Part shown: one piece after another, positions 25,043 through 32,650 of the stretch
Position numbering within the stretch: position 1 is the stretch's first letter
Layout of the letters: each line of letters begins with the position of its first letter
Assembly: GCA_963837265.1 (NCBI GenBank)
Contig: CAWIMQ010000006.1
Span: 558,001 to 622,000 of the forward strand
DNA from: DATBLE01 sp963837265
GTDB lineage: Bacteria > Actinomycetota > Thermoleophilia > Gaiellales > Gaiellaceae
Length of the DNA: 64,000 nt
Direction: 5' to 3'
The notes under the pieces: model-generated
Told to the model about the DNA's origin: nothing
The model's database searches: none
The model's input: the letters and a program-made list of their open reading frames with translations, nothing else
Made by a program: the position numbers and the translations under genes

Positions 25043-26008
25043 TCACCCGCTCCTCCTGGTGCGGACGAGCTCCGTGAGCTTCGGGACGACCTGGTGCAGA
25101 TCGCCGACCACGCCGAGGTCGGAGAACTCGAAGATCGGCGCGTTCGCATCCTTGTTGATCGCGACGATCACGTTCGAGGACTGCATCCCGACCTTGTGCT
25201 GGATCGCACCCGAGATCCCGCAGGCCACGTACAGCTTCGGGGCGACGTTCTTGCCCGTCTGGCCGACCTGCGCCGAGTACGGGTACCAGCCCGCGTCGAC
25301 GACCGCGCGTGTCGCCGCGACCGCGCCGCCGAGCGCACGCGCCAGCTCCTCGACGAGGGCGAAGCTCTCCGGACCGCCGAGCCCGCGGCCGCCCGCGACG
25401 ATCACGTCCGCGTCCTCGATCGAGGGGCCCGCCTGCTCCTCGTGCGCCTGCTCCACCATGCGGGCTGCGGTCGAGAAGCCTTCCAGCTCGACCGGCAGCT
25501 GGACGATGTCCGGCTCGCCGCCGGTGGCGGCGGGCTCGAAGGTCCCGGAGCGGACGAGCCCGAGCGCGGGCGAGCCCTTCCAGCCGACGTCGACGACGAC
25601 CGAATCGCCGAGGGCCGGACGCTTGCCGACCAGTCGCCCACCGTCGCGTGCGAGGTCGACGAGGTCCCAGTTCAGCCCGGCGTCCAGCCTCGCGGCGAGA
25701 CCGGCGGCGACGTCCGCGGCGAGAATCGACGCGGCGAAGAGCACCGTGTCGTAGCCGCCCGCCTCGACCGCCTTCGCGACGACGTCCACGCGCGGCTGCG
25801 GAAGCGGCGCCTCGAGCGCGGGGTCGTCGGCGACCCAGACCTTCCCGGCCCCGAACTTGCCCGCCTCGGAGGCGAGCGCCGCCACGCCGGAGCCGGCGAC
25901 CAGCCCGGCGACCTCGGAGTCGCCGAGAGCGGCCGCCTTCGAGAGCACGCCCAGCGGCCCCTTCTGGATCTCGTCGCCGTGGTGCTCGAGGAATACGAGG
26001 GTCGGCAT
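25043..26008 (-). CDS. etfA: Electron transfer flavoprotein subunit alpha
   Basis: ETF alpha holds the FAD that accepts electrons from acyl-CoA dehydrogenases. In the 321 residues the C-terminal FAD domain is complete: GGRGLGGPESFALVEELA, the VDAGWYPYSAQVGQTGKNVAP segment and CGISGAIQHKVGMQSS, then NKDANAPIFEFSDLGVVGDL. It directly follows etfB. Together with the ETF-quinone oxidoreductase and the acyl-CoA dehydrogenase at 35.7-36.8 kb it forms the electron exit for beta-oxidation. Confidence 0.97.
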   Translation of the reverse strand: MPTLVFLEHHGDEIQKGPLGVLSKAAALGDSEVAGLVAGSGVAALASEAGKFGAGKVWVADDPALEAPLPQPRVDVVAKAVEAGGYDTVLFAASILAADVAAGLAARLDAGLNWDLVDLARDGGRLVGKRPALGDSVVVDVGWKGSPALGLVRSGTFEPAATGGEPDIVQLPVELEGFSTAARMVEQAHEEQAGPSIEDADVIVAGGRGLGGPESFALVEELARALGGAVAATRAVVDAGWYPYSAQVGQTGKNVAPKLYVACGISGAIQHKVGMQSSNVIVAINKDANAPIFEFSDLGVVGDLHQVVPKLTELVRTRRSG

Positions 26009-26788
26009 CTAGACCAGCTTCTTCTCGACCAGGAAGTCGAGGATCTGCTGGGCGGCGCTCCCGTCGTCCTCGATCTTGCGGCTCTCGCCGCGCGCGGGCG
26101 GGGCGCTCAGCCCGAGGACCTCCGTCCTCGAGCCCGCCTCCCCCACCTCGTCCGCCGACAGCCCGAGGTCTCCGGCCGAGATGGTGTCCTGCGGCTTCGA
26201 CTTCGCGCCCATGATTCCCTTCAGCGACGGGTAGCGCGGCTCGTTGATCGCGTCCGAGACGCAGACCACGGCCGGCAGCGGCGCCTCGATCCGGTCGTAG
26301 CCGAACTCCGTCTGCCGCTTCACCGCCGCCTTGCCGTCGGCGACGGTCAGCTCGGATGCCTGGGAGACGGTCGGCAGCCGCAGGCGCTCCGCGACCGCCG
26401 CCCAGAGGACGGCGCCGTCGGCGTCGGAGGACTGCTGGCCGAAGAGCACGAGGTCGGGGCTCTCGCGCTCCAGCGCCCGTGCCAGCACGCGGCTCGTGGC
26501 GACCAGGTCGGAGCCGGCGGCGCTCTCGTCGCTGACGAGCAGGGCCCGGTCGGCGCCCATCGCGAGCGCCTTGCGCAGCGACTCGAGCGCACGGGCGGGG
26601 CCGAGGGACACGACCACCACCTCGGCGTCCCCCTGCGCTTCCTTCAGCCGCAGCGCCTCCTCGACCGCGTTCACGTCGAAGGCGTTCAGCGCCGCCTCGC
26701 CCCCACGGTCGAGCCGCTTCGTCTCCGGGTCGATGCGGCGGGCCGCGCCGGCCTCGGGCACCTCCTTCACGCAGACCGCGATCTTCAC
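26009..26788 (-). CDS. etfB: Electron transfer flavoprotein subunit beta
   Basis: ETF beta pairs with EtfA and binds AMP. The 259 residues include the N-terminal IAVCVKEVPEAG, the VNAVEEALRLKE helix and the recognition-loop region PLPAVVCVSDAINEPRYPSLKGI, which contacts partner dehydrogenases. GTG at 26788 is the start, with TAGAGT nine bases upstream as a possible -10. It is divergent from the M23 peptidase gene with only 50 bases between them. Confidence 0.97.
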   Translation of the reverse strand: MKIAVCVKEVPEAGAARRIDPETKRLDRGGEAALNAFDVNAVEEALRLKEAQGDAEVVVVSLGPARALESLRKALAMGADRALLVSDESAAGSDLVATSRVLARALERESPDLVLFGQQSSDADGAVLWAAVAERLRLPTVSQASELTVADGKAAVKRQTEFGYDRIEAPLPAVVCVSDAINEPRYPSLKGIMGAKSKPQDTISAGDLGLSADEVGEAGSRTEVLGLSAPPARGESRKIEDDGSAAQQILDFLVEKKLV

Positions 26789-26826
26789 CGGGGCCGAACT
26801 CTAGTCGAGCGGGGCGCGGGCGCTGG

Positions 26827-26832
26827 TAGGGT
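26827..26832 (+). promoter_or_regulatory. -10 element of the M23 peptidase gene
   Basis: TAGGGT followed by six bases and the ATG at 26839, a leaderless arrangement. Confidence 0.45.
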
Positions 26833-26838
26833 CCGGCG

Positions 26839-27714
26839 ATGCGGCGGGCACCGGCGATCGCGCTCGTCGCCCTCACTGCGGGGGTCGCGGTCGCTCCGCT
26901 CCACGCGGCCGGCGGCGTCCCGGATCCGATCGTCTTCCCCGTCGTCGGGCCCTACGCGTACACGAACGACTTCGGGGATCCCCGCCCGCAGGGACGCCAC
27001 GAGGGCAACGACATCCTCGCTCCCAAGAAGGCGACGGTCGTCGCCGTCGAGGACGGGAAGATCAGGTTCTGGACCCACTCGACCCGGGCCGGCTGCATGC
27101 TCTATCTCTACGGGCAGAGCGGCACGACGTACCTCTACATCCACCTGAACAACGACGTGACCATGGCGAACGACAACCGGGGCGAGTGTGTTGCCGGCGG
27201 GTCGTATTGGCCGGGGCTGAAGGACGGGGCGAGGGTGGTCGCCGGCCAGGCGATCGGCTTCGTCGGCGATTCGGGCGACGCTGACGGGACGCCGCACCTG
27301 CACTTCGAGGTGCACCCGCACGACGGCGGGCCGGCGAACCCCTTCCCGCATCTCAACCGCGCCACCCGCGTGCTCTTCGCTGCGCCGACGGGAAGCGCGG
27401 TCACGCTGGCCTTGAAGGGCTCGATCGTCCGCGCCGACGGCAGGGAGCTGACGATCAAGGTGAGAACGGCAACCGTCTTCCCGGCCCGTGTCACCCTCCT
27501 CGGGCTGCACAAGCCGATGACGCTGAGCCTGCCCGCGACCGCGCTGGTCTCGGCCGGCGGCTCGTCCGGCGGCACCGTCGCCGACCATGCGGGGCTCGCC
27601 GGCAGGCCGGCGATCGTGCTCACCCGGCCGGCCCGGACATCGCTCGAGACGCAGCGGGCGGCCGACGGCGCGTTCGCCGTCGCGCGGGTCGTCGTCGGCG
27701 CTAGCGGCCCCTGA
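26839..27714 (+). CDS. Secreted M23-type metallopeptidase
   Basis: This LytM/M23 peptidase would cut peptide cross-links in peptidoglycan. It has 291 residues with a signal peptide (about 1-24). The zinc ligands are His54 and Asp58 in GRHEGNDILAP and the final histidine in the HLHF motif of DGTPHLHFEVHPHDGG. The C-terminal ~100 residues form an unassigned beta-rich extension. The last 14 bases overlap the convergent enoyl-CoA hydratase gene. Confidence 0.88.
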   Translation: MRRAPAIALVALTAGVAVAPLHAAGGVPDPIVFPVVGPYAYTNDFGDPRPQGRHEGNDILAPKKATVVAVEDGKIRFWTHSTRAGCMLYLYGQSGTTYLYIHLNNDVTMANDNRGECVAGGSYWPGLKDGARVVAGQAIGFVGDSGDADGTPHLHFEVHPHDGGPANPFPHLNRATRVLFAAPTGSAVTLALKGSIVRADGRELTIKVRTATVFPARVTLLGLHKPMTLSLPATALVSAGGSSGGTVADHAGLAGRPAIVLTRPARTSLETQRAADGAFAVARVVVGASGP

Positions 27715-28477
27715 ACCTCGGATCCCGCTTCTCCGTGAAGGCGTGCATCCCCTCCTTCTGATCCTCGGTCGCGAAGAGCGCCGAGAAGAGGAGCGCCTCG
27801 TAGGACAGGCCGGCGCCGAGATCGCCCTGCAGCGCTCGATTCACGGCGTCCTTGGCGGCCGAGAGGGCGACCGGGCTCTTCCCGGCGAGCGACGCGGCCG
27901 TCTCGAGCACGTGCTCGAGCAGCTCGCCTGCCGGCCAGACGGCACTGACGAGGCCGATCCGCAGCGCCTCGGCCGCGTCGATCGTCCGTCCGGTGAGGAT
28001 CAGGTCCTTGGCGAGGCCGGCGCCGACGGCGCGGGCCAGGCGCTGCGTGCCGCCCCAGCCGGGGATCACCGCCAGGTTGATCTCGGGCTGGCCGAACCTC
28101 GCCGCGTCAGAGGCGTAGCGGATGTCGCAGGCGAGCGCCAGCTCGCAGCCCCCGCCGAGCGCGAAGCCGTCGACGGCGGCGATCGTCGGCTTCGGCATCG
28201 ACTCGAGCAGACGGCCGCACTCGTGGCCGAGCATCCCCCAGGCGTGCGCCTCGAGCACGCTCATCCCGGCCATCTCCCCGATGTCCGCGCCCGCGGCGAA
28301 GGCACGCCCACCGGCCCCCGTCAGGACGACGACGCGAACGTCGGTGTCGGCCGCCAGCTCGCGCAGCCGGTCGCGCAGCGCCGCAAGCGTCTCGTGGTCC
28401 AGCGCGTTGAGCGCGTCCGGCCGGTCGATGGTCACGACGGCGACGTGGTCGTCGCGGCGGTCGACCCGGACGGCTAT
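27701..28477 (-). CDS. Enoyl-CoA hydratase/isomerase family protein (start codon ATA?)
   Basis: This crotonase-fold enzyme adds water to 2-enoyl-CoA. Oxyanion-hole and catalytic segments are present: GRAFAAGADIGEM, GGGCELALACD and FGQPEINLAVIPGWGGTQRL, whose two glutamates are catalytic. Conserved sequence runs upstream as AVRVDRRDDHVAVVTIDRP to the mutase stop, but this frame has no ATG, GTG or TTG there. The first usual start, GTG at 28435, would delete the first beta strand. ATA at 28477-28475 overlaps the upstream TAG (ATAG), gives the family length (258 residues) and has AAGG seven bases before it. Confidence 0.85.
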   Translation of the reverse strand: MAVRVDRRDDHVAVVTIDRPDALNALDHETLAALRDRLRELAADTDVRVVVLTGAGGRAFAAGADIGEMAGMSVLEAHAWGMLGHECGRLLESMPKPTIAAVDGFALGGGCELALACDIRYASDAARFGQPEINLAVIPGWGGTQRLARAVGAGLAKDLILTGRTIDAAEALRIGLVSAVWPAGELLEHVLETAASLAGKSPVALSAAKDAVNRALQGDLGAGLSYEALLFSALFATEDQKEGMHAFTEKRDPRFRGR

Positions 28478-28866
28478 GCCGCGACCTTCGAGCGGAGAAA
28501 CTCCACGATCTCCGCGGTCGGCGCGCCCGGCGTGAAGACCGCGGCGACGCCCTGCGCCTTCAGCGCCTCCGCGTCCTCGTCGGGGATCGTGCCGCCGACG
28601 ACGACCAGAACGTCCTCGGCGCCGTTCTGGCGCAGCCCCTCGAGGATCCGCGGGACGAGCGTCATGTGCGCGCCGGACAGGATCGAGATCCCGACGGCGT
28701 CTGCGTCCTCCTGGATCGCGGTCTCGACGATCTGCTCGGGAGTCTGGTGAAGCCCGGTGTAGATCACCTCCATCCCGGCGTCCCGGAGTGCGCGGGCGAT
28801 GATCTTCGCGCCGCGGTCGTGCCCGTCGAGGCCGGGCTTCGCGATCACTACCCGGATCCGTGTCAT
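28474..28866 (-). CDS. B12-binding small subunit of an acyl-CoA mutase (IcmB/MCM C-terminal type)
   Basis: This 130-residue cobalamin-binding domain carries the base-off signature DGHDRG (Asp14, His16, Gly19), SILSGAHMTL and VVVGGTIPDED. It must pair with a separate catalytic subunit; the large subunit at 30983-32614 is the natural partner. In two-subunit isobutyryl-CoA mutases of actinobacteria the small subunit has about this size. ATG at 28866 lies 11 bases after TATACT, a -10 shared symmetrically with the divergent metallo-hydrolase gene. Confidence 0.93.
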   Translation of the reverse strand: MTRIRVVIAKPGLDGHDRGAKIIARALRDAGMEVIYTGLHQTPEQIVETAIQEDADAVGISILSGAHMTLVPRILEGLRQNGAEDVLVVVGGTIPDEDAEALKAQGVAAVFTPGAPTAEIVEFLRSKVAA

Positions 28867-28878
28867 CCCGGGGCGGCA

Positions 28879-28885
28879 GTATACG
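28879..28885. promoter_or_regulatory. Shared symmetric -10 region of a divergent pair
   Basis: The plus-strand heptamer AGTATAC reads TATACT-like on the minus strand (toward the B12 subunit, 11-base leader) and TATACG on the plus strand (toward the metallo-hydrolase ATG at 28893, seven bases away). One site may therefore serve both directions and make the two genes compete for RNA polymerase. Confidence 0.45.
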
Positions 28886-28892
28886 GCCGTCC

Positions 28893-29624
28893 ATGAAGCT
28901 CACCGTCGTCGGCTGCTCGCCGGCCTGGCCGAATCCTGGCGAGGCGCACTCGGGCTACCTCGTCCAGAACGGAGCGGGGACGCTTCTGCTCGACTGCGGG
29001 CCGGGAGTGCTCGGCAAGCTCCGCGAGCGGGACGGCGGCTGGCCGCGCGTGGACGCGATCGTCGTCACCCACTGGCACCTCGACCACTGGGGCGATCTCG
29101 TGCCCTGGGTCTGGGGGCGCATGTTCGGCCTCGGCCGGGAGACCCGGCCGCCGCGCCTCTGGGTGCCGCCCGGCGGGATCGAGGAGCTCGCCACGTTCGG
29201 CCAGCGGCTTGGCACGCCGACGATGTTCGCGGACGTCTTCCATCTGCACGAGTACGCGGACGGCGAGCCCTTCGACACGGGAACGGAGCTGACGGTCACG
29301 CCGATCCGGGTTCCGCACTACACGATCCTCACCTTCGCGCTGCGCGTCAGCGACGGTGAGAGAACGCTCGCCTACTCCGGCGACTCGGCACCGAGCGACG
29401 CACTGGTCGACGCGGCGAGGGACGCCGACCTCTTCGTGTGCGAGGCGACCCTCGCGAGGGGGGAGCTCGACGGCCAGCCGCGCGGCCACCTGTCCCTGGA
29501 CGAGGCGCTCACCGCGTACTCGGAGTCGGACGCGAGGCGACTGCTGCTGACGCACCGGCCGCGCGAGCTCCCGATCGAGCCCGGCCTCCAGCTCGCTCAC
29601 GGCGGGCTCGAGGTCGAGGTCTAG
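28893..29624 (+). CDS. MBL-fold metallo-hydrolase (RNase Z-like)
   Basis: This 243-residue metallo-beta-lactamase-fold hydrolase has the metal motif HWHLDH, later ligands in YSGDSAPSDAL and LLTHRPRELP, and a VVGCSPAWPNPGEAHSGYLV start typical of the ribonuclease Z/arylsulfatase-like branch. The substrate is unknown. ATG at 28893 was preferred over an upstream in-frame start because a -10 lies just before it. The last four bases overlap the convergent gene at 29621. Confidence 0.85.
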   Translation: MKLTVVGCSPAWPNPGEAHSGYLVQNGAGTLLLDCGPGVLGKLRERDGGWPRVDAIVVTHWHLDHWGDLVPWVWGRMFGLGRETRPPRLWVPPGGIEELATFGQRLGTPTMFADVFHLHEYADGEPFDTGTELTVTPIRVPHYTILTFALRVSDGERTLAYSGDSAPSDALVDAARDADLFVCEATLARGELDGQPRGHLSLDEALTAYSESDARRLLLTHRPRELPIEPGLQLAHGGLEVEV

Positions 29625-30367
29625 GAGGACCGCTCCGCGGCGTACTGCCGCTCGGCGCGGCGCCCCACCCACCAGGAGTGGGCGCCGAGCGTGGCCGGGA
29701 TGATCACCACCATGGCCAAGAGCGTCAAGGGCAGGAACAGCCAGTAGCGCGAGAGCCCCTCCGGCGAGGGCGGCTTCGCGGCGAGCTGCGCCTCGAGCTG
29801 CGGATCGTTCCTCACTCCCGAGACCCCGGTCGGGACCCACGACGACACCAGCCAGGGCGCCCCGGCGTCGCGCCGGGTCAGCTCGATCGTGAAGGTCTTG
29901 CCCAGCACCGTCGAGCTTCCCGGCTTCGCGACCAGCGAGAGCTCGAACGCGATGTCGTTCCTGTAGGAGAACGCGACCTTCCAGGCGGCGAGGCCGGCCG
30001 CGGCGAAGGGCACCACGGGAATGTTCCCCTTCATCCACTCGGCCCTGCTCATCCCCTCGCGAAGCTGCGGGCCGACCAGCGCGTACGCCTGGTCGAGGTG
30101 ACGGCGCGCCACCGCCGTGCGGACGAAGAGCAGCGAGGTCTCGAGCAGGCGTGAGCGGTCGGCGGGACGGAGGTGGACCAGCTTCGGCGAGCGGATGATC
30201 GTCGGCGGCACGTCGTTCAGCACGTCCGGGCGCCGCTCCGGGGTGTTTCGCGTGAGGAGGGCGACGGCGACCACGCCCCCGGCGGCCGCGGTGAAGGCGC
30301 CGATCCACACCAGGCGGCGGCGGAGGCGGTGGGAAGCGAGAACGTCGCGCGCGCGCGCCTGCCGCAC
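29621..30367 (-). CDS. Membrane protein of unknown function, tandem paralogue A
   Basis: The 248 residues have membrane helices at both ends (about 19-40 and 210-232) and an extracytoplasmic domain between. The domain motif HLDQAYALVGPQLREGMS followed by MKGNIPVVPF is repeated in the neighbouring gene (HL/NL-xxAYxLxGPQ-xRxG and GNIAVIPY). The fold looks NTF2-like by length and pattern, but this is not established. It lies 10 bases downstream of its paralogue and is probably co-transcribed. Confidence 0.7.
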   Translation of the reverse strand: MRQARARDVLASHRLRRRLVWIGAFTAAAGGVVAVALLTRNTPERRPDVLNDVPPTIIRSPKLVHLRPADRSRLLETSLLFVRTAVARRHLDQAYALVGPQLREGMSRAEWMKGNIPVVPFAAAGLAAWKVAFSYRNDIAFELSLVAKPGSSTVLGKTFTIELTRRDAGAPWLVSSWVPTGVSGVRNDPQLEAQLAAKPPSPEGLSRYWLFLPLTLLAMVVIIPATLGAHSWWVGRRAERQYAAERSS

Positions 30368-30377
30368 GGCGTCGGCC

Positions 30378-30932
30378 TCAGCAGTTCTGGACGCCGCAGC
30401 GAACCGGCGGCTTCCCGTGGGGAACCCACGAGTTGACCACCCACCGGTTCCCGACCTTGTCGAGCAGCATCGCGAAGATCTGACCCTTGATCTTCGTGCC
30501 GCTCTTCGGCAGGAGCGCGACCTCGAGCAGGGCTTCGTGGGGGTAGGAGTAGTCCACCTTCATCGGAGCCAGGTACAGCTGGTCGATCGGGTACGGGATG
30601 ACGGCGATGTTGCCCGTCAGCCACTGCTTCAGCGTCTGTCCCTGGCGGATCTGCGGGCCGGCCAGGGAGTACGCCCGCTTGAGGTTCTTCCGCGCGACCG
30701 CCGTCAGGACGAACTCACGGGCGACCGCCGTCGCCTCCGGGTCGAGCTTCACCGTCTTCGGCACCTTGGAGACGTCCTTGATCGGTGCGTTCGGTGCCGC
30801 GTTCTGAGGCGTCTTGTCGCCCCGCTCGGCCGTGAACGCGATCGCGCTCGCGACCCCGCCGGCGACGAGCACCAGCAGGGCGACCCAGAAGATTCGGCGC
30901 TGCGCGCGCGCAGACTGCAGGCGGGACCTCAC
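30378..30932 (-). CDS. Membrane-anchored protein of unknown function, tandem paralogue B
   Basis: This 184-residue protein has one N-terminal anchor (IFWVALLVLVAGGVASAIAF) and the same extracytoplasmic domain as the next gene (NLKRAYSLAGPQIRQGQT, LTGNIAVIPYPI, WVVNSWVPHG). It lacks the C-terminal helix of the paralogue and ends in two cysteines (RCGVQNC), which could form a disulfide. GTG at 30932 follows TACCCT by exactly six bases. The function is unknown. Confidence 0.7.
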   Translation of the reverse strand: MRSRLQSARAQRRIFWVALLVLVAGGVASAIAFTAERGDKTPQNAAPNAPIKDVSKVPKTVKLDPEATAVAREFVLTAVARKNLKRAYSLAGPQIRQGQTLKQWLTGNIAVIPYPIDQLYLAPMKVDYSYPHEALLEVALLPKSGTKIKGQIFAMLLDKVGNRWVVNSWVPHGKPPVRCGVQNC

Positions 30933-30938
30933 CTCAAC

Positions 30939-30944
30939 AGGGTA
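30939..30944 (-). promoter_or_regulatory. -10 element of the paralogue pair
   Basis: TACCCT on the minus strand, six bases before GTG 30932. Confidence 0.45.
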
Positions 30945-30982
30945 GACGACGGAATCCTCGACCGGTTAGGCGCGCCGGGTCG

Positions 30983-32614
30983 TCAGAACACGGGGGTCTC
31001 GCGCCAGACGCCCCACGTCTCGCGGAGGACGTCGCACATCTCGCCGATCGTCACGTACGCGTTGGCGGCGTCGACTATCACCGGCATCAGGTTGCGGCCG
31101 TCGTGGGCGGCGTCCTCCTTCAGGCGGGCAATCGCCCGCTCGGCGGCGGCCCGGTCGCGGCCGGCGCGCAGCGCCTGCACGCGCTCCACCTGCCCCTGCT
31201 CGAGGGCGGGGTCGATGCGCAGGATCGGGATCGGCTCGTCCTCGTCCAGCCCGTACCGGTTGACGCCGACGACGATCCGCTGCTCGGCCTCGACCTCGGC
31301 CTGGTAGCGGTACGACGCCTCGGCGATCTCGCGCTGGAAAAAGTTGTCCTCGATCGCCGCCACCACCCCGCCCAGCTTCTCGATCCGGGCGAAGTACTCG
31401 TACGCCTCCGCCTCCAGCCGGTTGGTCAGGTCCTCGAGGAACCAGCTGCCGCCGAGCGGGTCGGTCGTGTGCGTCACCCCGGTCTCGTGGGCGATCACCT
31501 GCTGCGTCCGCAGGGCGAGCCGGACCGCTTCCTCGGTCGGAAGCGCCAGCGCCTCGTCGAACGAGTTCGTGTGCAGCGACTGCGTCCCTCCGAGCACGGC
31601 GGCGAGCGCCTCGATCGCCGTCCGCACCACGTTCACCTGGGGCTGCTGCGCGGTCAGCGACACCCCTGCGGTCTGGGAGTGGAAGCGCATCAGCAACGAG
31701 CGCGGGTCCTTCGCCCCGTAGCGCTCGCGGAGCTCGCGCGCCCAGATCCGCCGGGCGGCACGGTACTTCGCGATCTCCTCGAAGAAGTCGATGTGCGCGT
31801 TGAAGAAGAACGACAGCCGGGGAGCGAACTCGTCCACGTCGAGGCCCCGCTCGATCGCCGCGTCCACGTAGCAGAACCCGTCCGCGAGCGTGAACGCCAG
31901 CTCCTGCGCCGCCGTCGAGCCCGCCTCGCGGATGTGGTAGCCCGAGATCGAGATCGGGTGCATCCGCGGCAGCTCCCTGGACGACCACTCGATCATGTCC
32001 ACCACCAGCCGCATCGACGGTCCCGGCGGGAAGATGAACTCCTTCTGCGCGATGTACTCCTTGAGGATGTCGGTCTGCACCGTCCCCCGCAGCGCCTCCC
32101 GCGGCACCCCCTGCCCGTCGCCGACGCAGACGTAGAACGCGAGCAGGATCGCAGCCGGCGAGTTGATCGTCATCGACGTCGACACCTCGCCCAGGGGGAT
32201 CCCGTCGAACAGCGCCTCCATGTCCGCGAGCGAGTCGATCGCCACCCCCTCCCGGCCCACCTCCCCCAGCGCCCGCGGATGGTCCGAGTCGTACCCCATC
32301 AGGGTCGGCATGTCGAACGCCGTCGACAGGCCGGTCTGACCGTGCTCGCGCAGGTACCGGAACCGCGCGTTCGTCTCCGCCGCCGTCCCGAACCCCGCGA
32401 ACTGCCGCATCGTCCACAACCGGCCCCGGTACATCGACGAATACACCCCACGCGTGAACGGAAACTCCCCCGGAGCGCCGAGATCGCGCTCGTAGTCGAT
32501 CTCGACGTCCGCCGGCGAGTACAGGGCCTCCACCGGCAGGCCCGAGATCGTCGAGGTCAGCTCGTCCTGCCCGGACGAGCTGCCGACACCCGGCCTGTCC
32601 TCGGTCGTGGCCAC
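30983..32614 (-). CDS. Acyl-CoA mutase large subunit, isobutyryl-CoA mutase type
   Basis: This is the catalytic TIM-barrel subunit of an adenosylcobalamin mutase of the methylmalonyl-CoA mutase family (543 residues; the B12 domain is the separate gene at 28474). Substrate-facing residues differ from methylmalonyl-CoA mutase. The Tyr position is Phe72 (MRQFAGFG) and the Arg position is Gln190 (EYIAQKEF), 118 residues apart as in both families. Phe/Gln is the published isobutyryl-CoA mutase signature. HIREAGSTAAQELA and the ending TIGEMCDVLRETWGVW are also IcmA-like. GTG at 32614 follows CACAAT by six bases. A methylmalonyl-CoA role cannot be fully excluded. Confidence 0.9.
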   Translation of the reverse strand: MATTEDRPGVGSSSGQDELTSTISGLPVEALYSPADVEIDYERDLGAPGEFPFTRGVYSSMYRGRLWTMRQFAGFGTAAETNARFRYLREHGQTGLSTAFDMPTLMGYDSDHPRALGEVGREGVAIDSLADMEALFDGIPLGEVSTSMTINSPAAILLAFYVCVGDGQGVPREALRGTVQTDILKEYIAQKEFIFPPGPSMRLVVDMIEWSSRELPRMHPISISGYHIREAGSTAAQELAFTLADGFCYVDAAIERGLDVDEFAPRLSFFFNAHIDFFEEIAKYRAARRIWARELRERYGAKDPRSLLMRFHSQTAGVSLTAQQPQVNVVRTAIEALAAVLGGTQSLHTNSFDEALALPTEEAVRLALRTQQVIAHETGVTHTTDPLGGSWFLEDLTNRLEAEAYEYFARIEKLGGVVAAIEDNFFQREIAEASYRYQAEVEAEQRIVVGVNRYGLDEDEPIPILRIDPALEQGQVERVQALRAGRDRAAAERAIARLKEDAAHDGRNLMPVIVDAANAYVTIGEMCDVLRETWGVWRETPVF

Positions 32615-32650
32615 GCCGGGATTGTGCCGGAATCGGGGGCGGCCGCCGGC

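Noticed and set aside
27701..28903. A 400-codon version of the enoyl-CoA hydratase starting at 28903
   Set aside because: It would cover the whole B12-subunit gene in another frame, and the added 142 residues are Arg-rich low-complexity sequence.
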